A stretch of 64,000 nt of DNA, from NCBI GenBank assembly GCA_949316235.1, contig OX438748.1, positions 8,125,001 to 8,189,000 on the forward strand, in the 5' to 3' direction. The position numbers were made by a program, and so were the translations under genes. The DNA is from Oegoconia quadripuncta. Lineage: Eukaryota; Arthropoda; Insecta; Lepidoptera; Autostichidae. The notes under the pieces were generated by a model. It searched no databases and had not been told where the DNA came from. It saw only the letters and a list, made by a program, of their open reading frames with translations. This document shows positions 23,356 to 32,785 of this stretch, piece by piece (within the stretch, counting starts at the first letter, position 1; every line of letters begins with the position of its first letter).

Positions 23356-25128
23356 AGTATAGCATTTCAATTTTTGATTGTAAATCATCCATCACGAAAG
23401 ATATAAAACTTGTCGTGTTCCACAGACGCCAGCTTTAGATAAATGGGCTTAGTTTAATTGATTTTTAAGCCGTACTAACAGCTAATAGAGACTGTATTTG
23501 TTTATAATAATGTCATAAGCATGACTAGAGATCCAAGTGAGATGGTTTATTTACTCGCGAGTTGCGTGGAGCTTGTAGATTGATAAGTGTTGCGTGTTCG
23601 CGCAGAGCTCTTGATCGTGCAATTACAAACTGATGATGAGGCGACACCGACGAGGAAAGTGGAGTAGAGGGGAGCAGCGAGGTTGATATAGCCTCGATAT
23701 TGAGATAACGACGTATCCCGCACTACACGCCCACTCGACGTCTTTCGAATCGACTTGTTCTCCGAGTAATTATATCCATTTGTTTATAATGAATATTAAT
23801 GACGCGCCTTCCCGTCCGTTCTGTTTATTATAAGTATCGAGACGGCGATGTAGCAATTATTTTAAGTAAGGGCAATTATGTTGTCGTTCACCAGTAGCAC
23901 TTCACTAGTGCGTAGTTAATTGGTGTGTATGTTAAATATTTTAGTTCTAACCCGATCTAATTTACACCCATGCTTTATTGGTATTGGAACTCTATTTATA
24001 ACCCCCGACGAAAAACGACGAGTGTTATGTGTGTCCAGTCTAAATGCGTGGTCCAATTTGAAGTGCCATTTTTTATTTTTTATTAAAGACTAAACAAGGG
24101 AACAGGTTCCGGTTAAGGCCTGTGGAAGATATTTAGCTATTAATACAGTTTTTTGGTGTACATATTTCGATGTTATCATAGTCTTTCGAAGGTTTCTTTT
24201 TTATTTGTTATTTAAGTTAAAACTCGGGTATAAGTTTTAAGCTGTTTGATGGAAATCCATTAAGCAATGTTGTCAGTCGGTGGACATACGACCTGATAAA
24301 GGTCGCGGGAAGTCGCTGGATGCAGGCCGCTTTCAACCGGTCACCCTGGAATTCTATGTTCATCATCTTCCTGAGGGTGATATAATGACGATGAATGTTG
24401 TCGAGGTTTTCTAAATTTTCAATTTATAGTTATTATCGTGAAAGTACAATATTGGACATGCTAACAGAGAGGGGCGTAGTAGCATCTGCGCTGCGGTAAG
24501 TACTGTGAATAATATCGATGACCCAGCCCAGCCACTAATGTTCCGCGGCAGGCTATGTTTAAACAATTATTGCTCAGCGAATGCGATACGAATCGATGAT
24601 AATGTTGGCCTCTGTCTGCTGCAATAATAGCCCATTTATCGACTCGACTGCCATTTCGCTTGGGGAATAATTTATTGCCGCGCCATAAGAGCGACGAGGC
24701 TCTCGATACAATAGCGAGACTTCGATCGGCAACTGTTTTGTTAAATAAAGTGGATACTCTGTGCTCGTAAGATAAGCAAAACGCAGCGTGTATAAATAAT
24801 TCATAAAAGAGCTGAGAGCCATTAATGAAGGTTGTAACCGCAGTGGAAATGCGGCCGCGGCCGTTGGCGTCGGGTTCATTTTGCAAAACAATCGCGGTAA
24901 AAGTTCATTGGTGGAAGTGCTCGCCGGGGGTGGGAAGAGTCGGCAACAAATTACCGAGTAGTTACCCGCTAACTGCGTTACACATAAGCTTTTCGTTTCA
25001 CCATTTTTATTTAGTAAAATGTCTCCAATTAAATGATATGACGTGGAGCAAGTTTGTGTCCCATTTCTGAATACAGAAATGTCCAATCACATTAATATAC
25101 GCTATCTATATTTGTGGGGTTTTAATAA
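23356..25128. other. gro intron segment, no gene recognised
   Basis: Repeat-poor. Open frames at 24461-24886 and 24574-25086 on the minus strand overlap in different frames and show no domain. CpG-containing blocks at 23600-23830 and 24600-24960 are candidates for conserved non-coding sequence only. Confidence 0.45.
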
Positions 25129-25332
25129 CTAAATATCCTTGGACTTACACACAACGCCATCTAGTTACATACCAATCAACTAGACTTGTGTTATCGATAC
25201 CAAATGGTTGATAAATTATACGAAATATTTTTGTAAATATGATATCCATGACTCGATGCCCCTAGCAGGATTCGACTCCGTGACCTCTAGACATAGCACT
25301 TAGAGTCTCTACTACACAAAACAGGTCGTAAG
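25129..25332 (-). repeat. tRNA-derived SINE, minus orientation, older copy
   Basis: TTGGACTTACACACAACGCC and ATCTAGTTACATACCAATC (tail), TACCAAATGGTTGATAAATT, CATGACTCGATGCCCCTAGC and AGGATTCGACTCCGTGACC (mutated B box), and CTACTACACAAAACAGGTCG (head). It is complete but more diverged than the copies at 11482 and 19634. Confidence 0.7.
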
Positions 25333-26093
25333 ATTCTATGATAAGATGATGACGATCGGGGATGGGGTAAACTCCAAAGAGTGCTCAAGAAAACCGATCC
25401 GTTTGAATGCCATAAAAGAACTTTTGTTTTCGTATTGCTGTATAGATAGGTACACTATATAGAAAAATAATAATGATGTCCGTGGCCAGTATATAGTGCG
25501 TGTGTCGGTAAGCAGATTAAACCAGTTTCCAATATCTCTTTTTCATGTCCGTTTACTGTATTAAATTACAGATAGCACACATTATATTCTGTTTAATTTA
25601 CGGCATAATTAAATCGGATATTTTACTATGATACATAAAATTGTATGAATTGAGATTTTCTGCAATACAGGGGCATTAATTATGAGTTTGCAATACAGTC
25701 CTCCATATTTGAACGAATAGATGCAGTGATTAAAGTCAAAGTTTTCGGAGAGCGGTCAGTAGGTAGGTACTTTAAATAGGGTTGGTTGTTTGTTGGATGT
25801 TTACGGATGAATATTAGTAAGGCAAATGCGAAGTTACAAGTGTTGTAATGTCTTATGACTCAGTTTCATACATTACTTTTTCTACGAATTAAAAATAATT
25901 TTATAAAAACAATAATAATCCTTTAACCAGGATTATGCTGATAGAATAGAACTTCAAAAAGGATTCGACTGAACTTTATAAATATAATAATTGGTGAAGG
26001 TCTGATAATGAAATATTTATAAAAAATAATATTTAAATTATTATATGAGCCAGGCTTTGACATGACAAAGTTTAGTTGTATATATATTTCAAA

Positions 26094-26360
26094 TCATTTC
26101 TGATATGGTATGAAGTACTTATTTAAGTTACGGGAGTAGAAAACTATTGAATTTTGTGACACATAAAAATATATTATTATTATTAATACACTAGCAGCTT
26201 TAAGCTCATGCGTGTATACTTTGTTTGGTTTAATTTTTTTTAAATATTTGTCCAGTCTGTTTTTGAAAGAGTTCACCGTCGGTGCACTGATCACTGACTC
26301 TGGTAATTTGTTCCACATTTTCACTACTGGGTTTGATAGGAAGTGTGGATATATATCCAT
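26094..26360 (-). pseudogene. LINE reverse-transcriptase ORF, C-terminal fragment
   Basis: The 88-residue minus-strand frame contains HFLSNPVVKMWNKLPESV and ISAPTVNSFKNRLDKYLKK. This is the tail that follows the reverse-transcriptase domain in CR1/Jockey-like non-LTR retrotransposons (F..RVV..WN.LP..VV.A.TVNSFK.RLD). About 65 residues are element-like; the frame then runs into the 3' end with a TAATAA simple repeat (26165-26190). No catalytic residues remain, so this is a 5'-truncated dead copy. The frame has no natural start; the Met at 26360 is chance. Confidence 0.75.
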
Positions 26361-26622
26361 AATAAGAGTAGATAAATACTACGCAGTGGCATCAGAATCA
26401 GTGGCAGCAGGGGCTGAAACCGTGAGCATTTTGCCGCGAGAGACAATAAATTGCGGCGTGCGGTCACGACCGCGACCGCGACCCGCATTCGGGTTGCAAT
26501 GCCTTATGTAGCTTATGCACTCCCCACACGACGCTGGCTGTTTCCATCTTACTTAACCACTTGCGACACATCGCGTTTAAAATTGCACGTATGTTTGCAC
26601 ACTTACTTTGTATCATACTTAG

Positions 26623-26895
26623 ATATACAGGGCGTCCCAAAGTTATGGGACATGAAGGGGAAGTACCTTAAATATCGTAGATAGTGAATTTTGCTCAAAG
26701 AAGACTTTATGTTATTTTTAAAAGTTAGTAATTCTGCATTCATAGATTTTCTAAAAATTATTTGCTTCGGCTGGGAATCGAACCGACTCAAATGTGAAAA
26801 AAAAAACACCCTACTTTTATGATGCCAATCGAAAGAATAGCTAAAAAATAATAACTCTGCCTAAGTAACATAGTATTTTAAAAGAAAGGAACAAC
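26623..26895 (+). repeat. left inverted-repeat arm of the foldback element
   Basis: Begins ATATACAGGGCGTCCCAAAG, includes TTCGGCTGGGAATCGAACCG and a run of ten A, and ends AGGAACAAC. Confidence 0.9.
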
Positions 26896-27178
26896 GTGAA
26901 ATTAATCATTTTAATCAAATAAAAAACATACATGAAACTGCCGTAGTCAATTAAGTAGGTATTTTTTTGTAAATTAATTAATTAAATGCTCAAAATGTGA
27001 TCCCTCTCATTTCATCTACACGTGCACTTATAATAAGGAAAACTATGTTAGTACCTATTTTATGAAGTGGGTACTTATTTACGAATAATCAATGCTATCT
27101 TTGGAATGATAATATCGCTACTTTTCGAACGTCGTCGGCAATAAATAACTTTCTTGAAATTTGACTCAATCATTTTAT

Positions 27179-27451
27179 GTTGTTCCTTTCTTTTAAAATA
27201 CTATGTTACTTAGGCAGAGTTATTATTTTTTAGCTATTCTTTCGATTGGCATCATAAAAGTAGGGTGTTTTTTTTTTCACATTTAAGTCGGTTCGATTCC
27301 CAGCCGAAGCAAGTAATTTTTAGAAAATCTATGAATGCAGAATTACTAACTTTTAAAAATAACATAAAGTCTTCTTTGAGCAAAATTCACTATCTACGAT
27401 ATTTAAGGTACTTCCCCTTCATGTCCCATAACTTTGGGACGCCCTGTATAT
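27179..27451 (-). repeat. right inverted-repeat arm of the foldback element
   Basis: Begins GTTGTTCCTTTC and ends CTTTGGGACGCCCTGTATAT, the complement of the left end. Confidence 0.9.
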
Positions 27452-27583
27452 AAAATTTGGAAATGTGTCAAGTTGTGGTTGCGTGCGGTTGAAAGTACTC
27501 TGGCAAGTTGAAACCGATTCGATTTGTTTGTGGCGGTAACTTTCATTACGGATCGGGCGAGTTGTTGCTTTTATTTATAAGTT

Positions 27584-27780
27584 AACTAGCTTTCCGCCCG
27601 AGGCTTCGCCTGCGAGGAATAACTTTATCGCGGATACGTTTAAAATATCCTGTGTTTTAAGACATGGTATGTTCTACATCTATACCTACCGATATTCATC
27701 CAAATCCGTTCATCCGTTTCGCCGTGGTTGAGCAACAAACAAACAAACATCTAAACTTTCGCATTTATAATATTAGTTAG
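27584..27780. repeat. short retroposon family, CTAGCTTTCCGCCCG edge
   Basis: AACTAGCTTTCCGCCCGAGG, TGCGAGGAATAACTTTATCG, CATCCAAATCCGTTCATCCG and CGCATTTATAATATTAGTTA. It is oriented opposite to the copy at 12041-12268. Confidence 0.75.
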
Positions 27781-28366
27781 ATGTCACACCAGCATTACTT
27801 TTTACTTATCCAAGAAGAAGATCGAAGTCGTAACCTAACTCTGATAGAATAAGAAAAATTATTTGTTATTTGTGTTGTAGGCGGTAGTGATACACCTATA
27901 CAATGTTATTCTGTTCTAATCGTATATGTGAAATCGATACCTTACGTAAGAGATACGTCAACAAATGGAGCTTGCGCAAGATGCACCCAGATTAAAAGCT
28001 TCAGCGGCTAAACCACGTGAAAATCGCGCAAAAAGAGGAGTCACCCGCGGCATTAGCGGATGAGTGTCGGAGCCATTAGTGCACACCCCCCCCCAGCCCC
28101 CTCACTCACCCGTTCACCCCGAAACCCAGCGTTCCTCTTTTATTTCTCGCGCGGGGATGAACTCCTTAATGACAAACCGTACTATATCTTTTGTGGAGAG
28201 CTCGCAAAAGTACGTATTTTGCGGCCCTTTTGTGTGGCGCTTTTTATTCTGCCTTCCGTTGGCGTGTAGCTATGCACAGGTATGTAGGTATAGGCTTTCG
28301 ATTACTGTTAAAAACTGCTATAGGAATAATAATGCAAACAGAAAATTTAATTTATTTAAGATTACA

Positions 28367-28529
28367 TAGGGTGTCAGGAAAAGTACTTTGAACCCTCATT
28401 AAACTTTCAGGTAATACTGGAAGTGTTACACACATTGCATTGTACTATACTTTATACATATACGGAATTTTTTTGTAGGTGAAGGTATTACGTATAGGGG
28501 TCTAAAGTAGTTTTCCTGTTGAGACCCTA
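28367..28529. mobile_element. possible MITE with imperfect 23-bp inverted ends
   Basis: TAGGGTGTCAGGAAAAGTAC at the left and, inverted, TAGGGTCTCAACAGGAAAAC at the right, with small gaps. The 120-base centre is non-coding. The target duplication is unclear. Confidence 0.45.
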
Positions 28530-29310
28530 ACCCAACTAAGGTGTGTGCACTTCAGAACATTTTTAAGCTACTATTATATGTTATTTTGCAACCTAAAAGT
28601 TACTTGAAGAACGGTGCGACGATTGGCACTGGTTATGTATAATAAAATACCTTGTAATAAATAAGTACCCACATTTGATACTTCGAAGGCATGTAAATTA
28701 ATTAACTTGCGTAATTTAATTACATACAATTACCCTCGGATGCACGAATAAATGAACATTAATTTCCGCATATTTCGACACGACTACACCAGTTTAACAG
28801 CCCATATATTTTTATGCAACCTCATTTTCACCTCGGTTTGTTAAATTAAAGAGAATAAAGTTCCGTTAGGATTCTCGATTGTTTTAAGTGAGATAATTAA
28901 GTGATTAAGTTCCCGGAGATCCGTGTCAAGTGACTCTGTTTTACATTTAGTTATTTTTAAAATTATAGAGCGAGTTAAGGCGCTGAATAGAGCCAATGAC
29001 CTTGAGCAATGGATACGCCCACTTAATGTTCGATAAAGCAGCGCTGCGTCTGCGACACGGTCAATATGCGTACCGTCAGACGAGTCGACCTTACGGGAAA
29101 CCTTCTTGCGAACTGAACTTTGAGTTAGAGCTCTCCTAAATGCAACAGGTGGCGCTGTTCGCGAAATAAAAAACAACAAAATAATAATATAACAAGGATG
29201 ATTTATTGAAATATAAATGTATAGGTATTCATAGAATGTTTTCAAAAATAAGTTTGGGACCAGAATGTTTCAGACACGGCGAAATAAATAAATAAAAAGT
29301 GTTATTTTTA
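28530..29310. other. gro intron segment, no gene recognised
   Basis: AT-rich. The 134-codon minus frame at 28841-29245 shows no domain. Confidence 0.45.
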
Positions 29311-30540
29311 AACGACTTCAAAAAAGGAGTATGTACACCGATATCTCCGAGATTTGGCGGTTGATTCACATGGTTCTTTTTGTAAATGAAAGGGGATACC
29401 GTCGAGTTGGTCCCATTGTAATTTCAGCGCAATCGGTCCAGTAGTTTTTGTGTAATCATGGTAAATATCAGAATGGCATTACATATTTAGACGATTGCGT
29501 AGTTTTTACACAGGGAAACTAAGTAGATACAGTTTGGGTTTGTATGGAAAAAGTGTAGACTAGATCGGTGTGATTATCAGCAATAAATATGACAAATCGA
29601 AGATCATCAGGTCGAGCTGGTACACCCGAACTGCCCATTTAACCTGTAGGAGCGAGAAGGTCGCCATCGCACAAAAATTATCATGGAGATTAGCAACCAC
29701 GGATAATACTAATAACTTTTTTTAACCGACTTCAAAAAAGGAGGAGGTTCTGTATTATTTATGTATGTACATCGATTAGTCCGAGATTTTTAAGCCGATT
29801 TACGTCGGTGTGATTATCAACAATAAATATGACAAATCGAAGATCATCAGGTCGAGCTGGTATACCCCAAGTGCCCACCTAACCTGTAGGAGCGAGAAGG
29901 TTCGCCATCGCACAAAAATTATCATGGAGATTAGCAACCACGGATAATACTAATAACTTTTTTTAACCGACTTCAAAAAAGGAGGAGGTTCTGTATTATT
30001 TATGTATGTACATCGATTAGTCCGAGATTTTTAAGCCGATTTACGTCGGTGTGATTATCAACAATAAATATGACAAATCGAAGATCATCAGGTCGAGCTG
30101 GTATACCCCAAGTGCCCACCTAACCTGTAGGAGCGAGAAGGTTCGCCATCGCACAAAAATTATCATGGAGATTAGCAACCACGGATAAATACTAATAACT
30201 TTTTTTAACCGACTTCAAAAAAGGAGGAGGTTCTGTATTATTTATGTATGTACATCGATTAGTCCGAGATTTTTAAGCCGATTTACGTCGGTGTGATTAT
30301 CAACAATAAATATGACAAATCGAAGATCATCAGGTCGAGCTGGTATACCCCAAGTGCCCACCTAACCTGTAGGAGCGAGAAGGTTCGCCATCGCACAAAA
30401 ATTATCATGGAGATTAGCAACCACGGATAAATACTAATAACTTTTTTTAACCAACTTCAAAAAAGGAGGAGGTTCTGTAATCTTTATGTATGTACATCGA
30501 TTAGTCCGACATTTTTAGGCCGATTTACGTGATTATAAGG
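29311..30540. repeat. tandem array of about 242-bp units
   Basis: The motif CCGACTTCAAAAAAGGAGGA begins at 29726, 29967 and 30209, and as CCAACTTCAAAAAAGGAGGA at 30451, giving periods of 241, 242 and 242. Each unit holds ATCGATTAGTCCGAGATTTT, GTCGGTGTGATTATCA, GAAGATCATCAGGTCGAGCT and GGAGCGAGAAGGTTCGCCAT. A partial unit precedes (29564-29725). The upstream part 29311-29563 begins with a diverged relative (CGACTTCAAAAAAGGAGTAT). The last unit breaks off near 30535. The middle units look nearly identical. The CGACTTCAAAAAAGGAG motif also occurs, truncated, at 30899. It is not CRISPR: units are contiguous, without spacers. Confidence 0.92.
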
Positions 30541-30827
30541 CCGTGCCTGCGCTCACGCTGCTCAGCGGACTCCTCGGCAAGCCGATCGTGTATAAAACCG
30601 AGTCTATGCTCGTTCTGTTCTGGAGTTTCCTGGCGAATACGTGATTTAACGTAATCTTTCATAGCTACTAGACGTACTCGGCGAGCTTCGGGCGTCTCCT
30701 GGGAACGCGAAATTGCGTTCCGTGAGGCATTTTTTTCAAGCCGTAGTACCCTTTCAGTTTCGGTTTCTTTTGACCGACAGTTCTTTAAACGAGCAGCACC
30801 TTTCGTAAGCCTGCCCATATTGGTCAA
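30525..30827 (-). pseudogene. STPR (23-residue repeat) protein fragment, probably transposon-derived
   Basis: The 100-residue minus-strand frame starts MTNMGRLTKGAARLKN. It then has repeats of 23 residues: the pair ET recurs at residues 21, 44 and 67, and ES at 86 with a four-residue deletion. Each repeat has the pattern E(T/S)-x-E-x2-R-x-RL followed by a basic stretch, as in SRSQETPEARRVRLVAM and RQETPEQNEHRLGF. This matches the STPR (score-and-three) DNA-binding repeats known from silkworm FMBP-1 and from the N-terminal parts of arthropod Helitron-like proteins. The frame is cut by the 242-bp array at its C-terminal end, so it is a fragment. I infer a Helitron remnant; no Rep or helicase motif is present. 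Confidence 0.65.
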
Positions 30828-31063
30828 TTAATATATTTTATTATTTTGTAATGTCTGACCAGACACTAAAAAGAATTAAATAAAAAAGGATTTAAAAAAA
30901 ACGACTTCAAAAAACCCGGAAAAAATAATTTAATTAAACTACTGCAATATTAATAACTGAAAAGTATGAAATAAAAAACCAGAGCAGAATGTTCTTTAGA
31001 GATAAATATACACTATTATATATAATGAGAATACAATACAATTTATATGCTATACAATAATAG

Positions 31064-31206
31064 TTAGGTATAATGATCATTGAGTTCGTGGGGCACCCAT
31101 TTGTCAAGCTTTTTTACCTTGCCAATTTGACGCAAATTGACCAATATTGTTTTGACGCTAACGTCGAAAGCTGCTGCTAATTCAGCCGTAAATTGTGTAT
31201 CATCAG
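31064..31206 (-). pseudogene. mariner transposase fragment (helix-turn-helix and WVPHEL motif)
   Basis: The minus-strand frame reads DDTQFTAELAAAFDVSVKTI, then LVNLRQIGKVKKLDKWVPHE, then LND before a stop at 31064-31066. ELA..F.V...T....L...GK..K...WVPHEL is the hallmark of the second helix-turn-helix and linker of mariner (IS630/Tc1) transposases. About 43 residues remain. The catalytic DDD domain is absent. On its N-terminal side the frame joins the Mutator-like fragment within a few bases (about 31205-31215), in a different frame. Confidence 0.75.
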
Positions 31207-31209
31207 CTT

Positions 31210-31629
31210 TTTGGAATAGCATCCATCAGCAATCACATCAATTATCGGTATACCGTTTTTCCTAAGGCTTCCTTCTGCTATCGCAAAATTTCTTTCTTTT
31301 TCCCCTGCTTTCTTCATAGTTTCTTGAGCAACCCTTTGCCAATTTCTGGACAGAACGTCATGTTGGGTTTGGCATTTTTTATTTGAAATAAGAGGTAGAT
31401 TTATTGCCGTAGAAAACTCTTTCAAATGTGAATGACCACCACCAATAGATATTATGCCTGCTATGGCACAACTATTGACATCTAAGTAATCATCCTCCGG
31501 ATAATCATTTTCTATATGAAACTTTAAATTGCACATTCTACACACGAAAGTAAATTTAGAGATGAGCCTATGTTGTTTTTCGTTTATTAAATCGATAGTA
31601 TTCAGATTACAGCCAAGAGGTCCGTTCAA
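31210..31629 (-). pseudogene. Mutator-like transposase domain fragment
   Basis: The 150-residue minus-strand frame (31177-31629) contains a CxxC pair (VCRMC, residues 30 and 33), a small-residue stretch CAIAGIISIGGGHSHLKEF, NRNWQ-like and QETMKKAGEKERNFA segments, and IPIIDVIADG (Asp-Gly at 135-136). This order is what I recall for the arthropod Mutator-like transposase domain: a zinc-binding pair, then (I/M)xxGGG, then the A.eE helix, then I.V..DG.W. After DG the sequence changes abruptly into mariner-like sequence, so the usual catalytic remainder is missing. Nothing recognisable precedes it on the N-terminal side. It is a truncated, probably inactive copy. Confidence 0.55.
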
Positions 31630-32690
31630 ATTTCTTGCAATTTTTTATAAAAATGCGAGTTGGCTACAAACCGCCGACAGATGCAGATTTCTTATTCCGT
31701 ATTCTGATCACTTGTAATCTGATAAGTCTGAAACAGAAAACTTTCGTTATTATTTTATTAGTTAATATTATATTTACCGACTACGGCCCATTATTATTAT
31801 TATTTCGTCTTTGGCCTAAGTGTTTCTCAAAAAACAAGACAATAAGGCGGTCATCACGAACAAAATACTTTTTACTCATATTTTCCGTAGTCAGGAATTA
31901 GTTTTTGTCTTTTATTTCATATATTATATAGCGCATTTGACGTTAGTTTGACATTTAGTTGACCATTCAGGTTACTAAGCCATTAGTTAGTACATACCTC
32001 TTCATCTTTTTTTTTTTCTGAACACCTTGTGCCTCAATGTCGTACCTGTCATTAAAAGATAATATTATTGAAACACTTCAGGAAAACTTTTTGAATAAAA
32101 TCTGTTAACTTTAATGTTTTATTTTTTTTTTTTTTCGTAATAGGTACATCCTATACATACACTCTGCAACGTTTGTCGGGTTAATTTTGTTAGACCTTAT
32201 ATATTATGATGGCCGAATCTGTGATTTTCGTAAGTCTATGGTAATTCTCAATAGATTATTTTAGCGGTTGAAAGGAATTTATTTGTTTTTTTTTTATATA
32301 ATTTTTATTATATGTCCCATTGGCAATCATTTTATAAAAATCTCAAAGTTATGCTTTTGTTTTATGATGACCTTTACATATTTCTTTCGACAAGGTTTGT
32401 TTTTGGTCAAAAATAACAATATTGCCTATTATCTATTTCAGAAATCCTAGATACTGGTAAAAATAATAATTTTACTCACTCTTGCAAAACAAGTCCGGTT
32501 GATGACTCTTCAGGGCCCAAATGATTTTTAGAACTGAAAATCAAAGAATTGTAGTACGTCAGCACCTAGGAATATATAATGAGTACACAGCCATGCACAA
32601 AAATGAAATTTTTGATAAATATCACTTAGACATGTAAAAAAAGATTACAGGATTTATTTAGACATACAATAAATAAAAGCAAATAAAATA
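31630..32690. other. gro intron segment, AT-rich
   Basis: Poly(T) tracts at 32007-32020 and 32122-32137 may mark old retroposon ends. No gene or clear family is recognised. Confidence 0.4.
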
Positions 32691-32696
32691 AAAAAG

Positions 32697-32785
32697 ACAA
32701 GAAAAGTACTGGGATCGATCCAGCACGACGAAATTCAAGCGACAAGCCCAAGTCGACTGAGCCAAACGTCTTACATAAGCGGTGA
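32697..32785 (-). repeat. possible tRNA-like SINE head of another family
   Basis: On the minus strand: GACGTTTGGCTCAGTCGACT (A-box-like), then GGATCGATCCCAGTACTTTT (B-box-like GGATCGATCCC), followed by an A/T-rich segment. It is unlike the SINEs above, and no second copy is seen in the window. Confidence 0.35.

Larger units (their letters stand above)
26623..27451. mobile_element. foldback element with 273-bp terminal inverted repeats
   Basis: The left arm 26623-26895 and right arm 27179-27451 are reverse complements of equal length. I found only two mismatches in the part compared closely (ATTATTTGC/ATTACTTGC and GACTCAAAT/GACTTAAAT). Ends read ATATACAGGGCGTCCCAAAG, and a TA borders both ends, as for mariner/Tc1-type elements. 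The 283-base centre (26896-27178) is AT-rich and has no transposase. The open frames at 26603-26809 and 27265-27453 are the same arm sequence read twice. The element is non-autonomous and, from arm identity, young or homogenised. Confidence 0.9.

Noticed and set aside
24461..25086. 141- and 170-codon minus-strand genes
   Set aside because: They overlap each other in different frames, show no domain, and are most likely chance open frames in less AT-rich intron.
26603..27453. two similar 62-68 residue proteins on opposite strands
   Set aside because: They are the same sequence read in the two arms of the foldback element, with no domain.
28060..28391. overlapping proline-rich short genes
   Set aside because: Three frames open together around a C-rich run (28087-28140); no domain and no second support.
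29564..30540. CRISPR-like array
   Set aside because: Units of about 242 bases are contiguous with no variable spacers; this is an ordinary tandem repeat in a eukaryotic intron.
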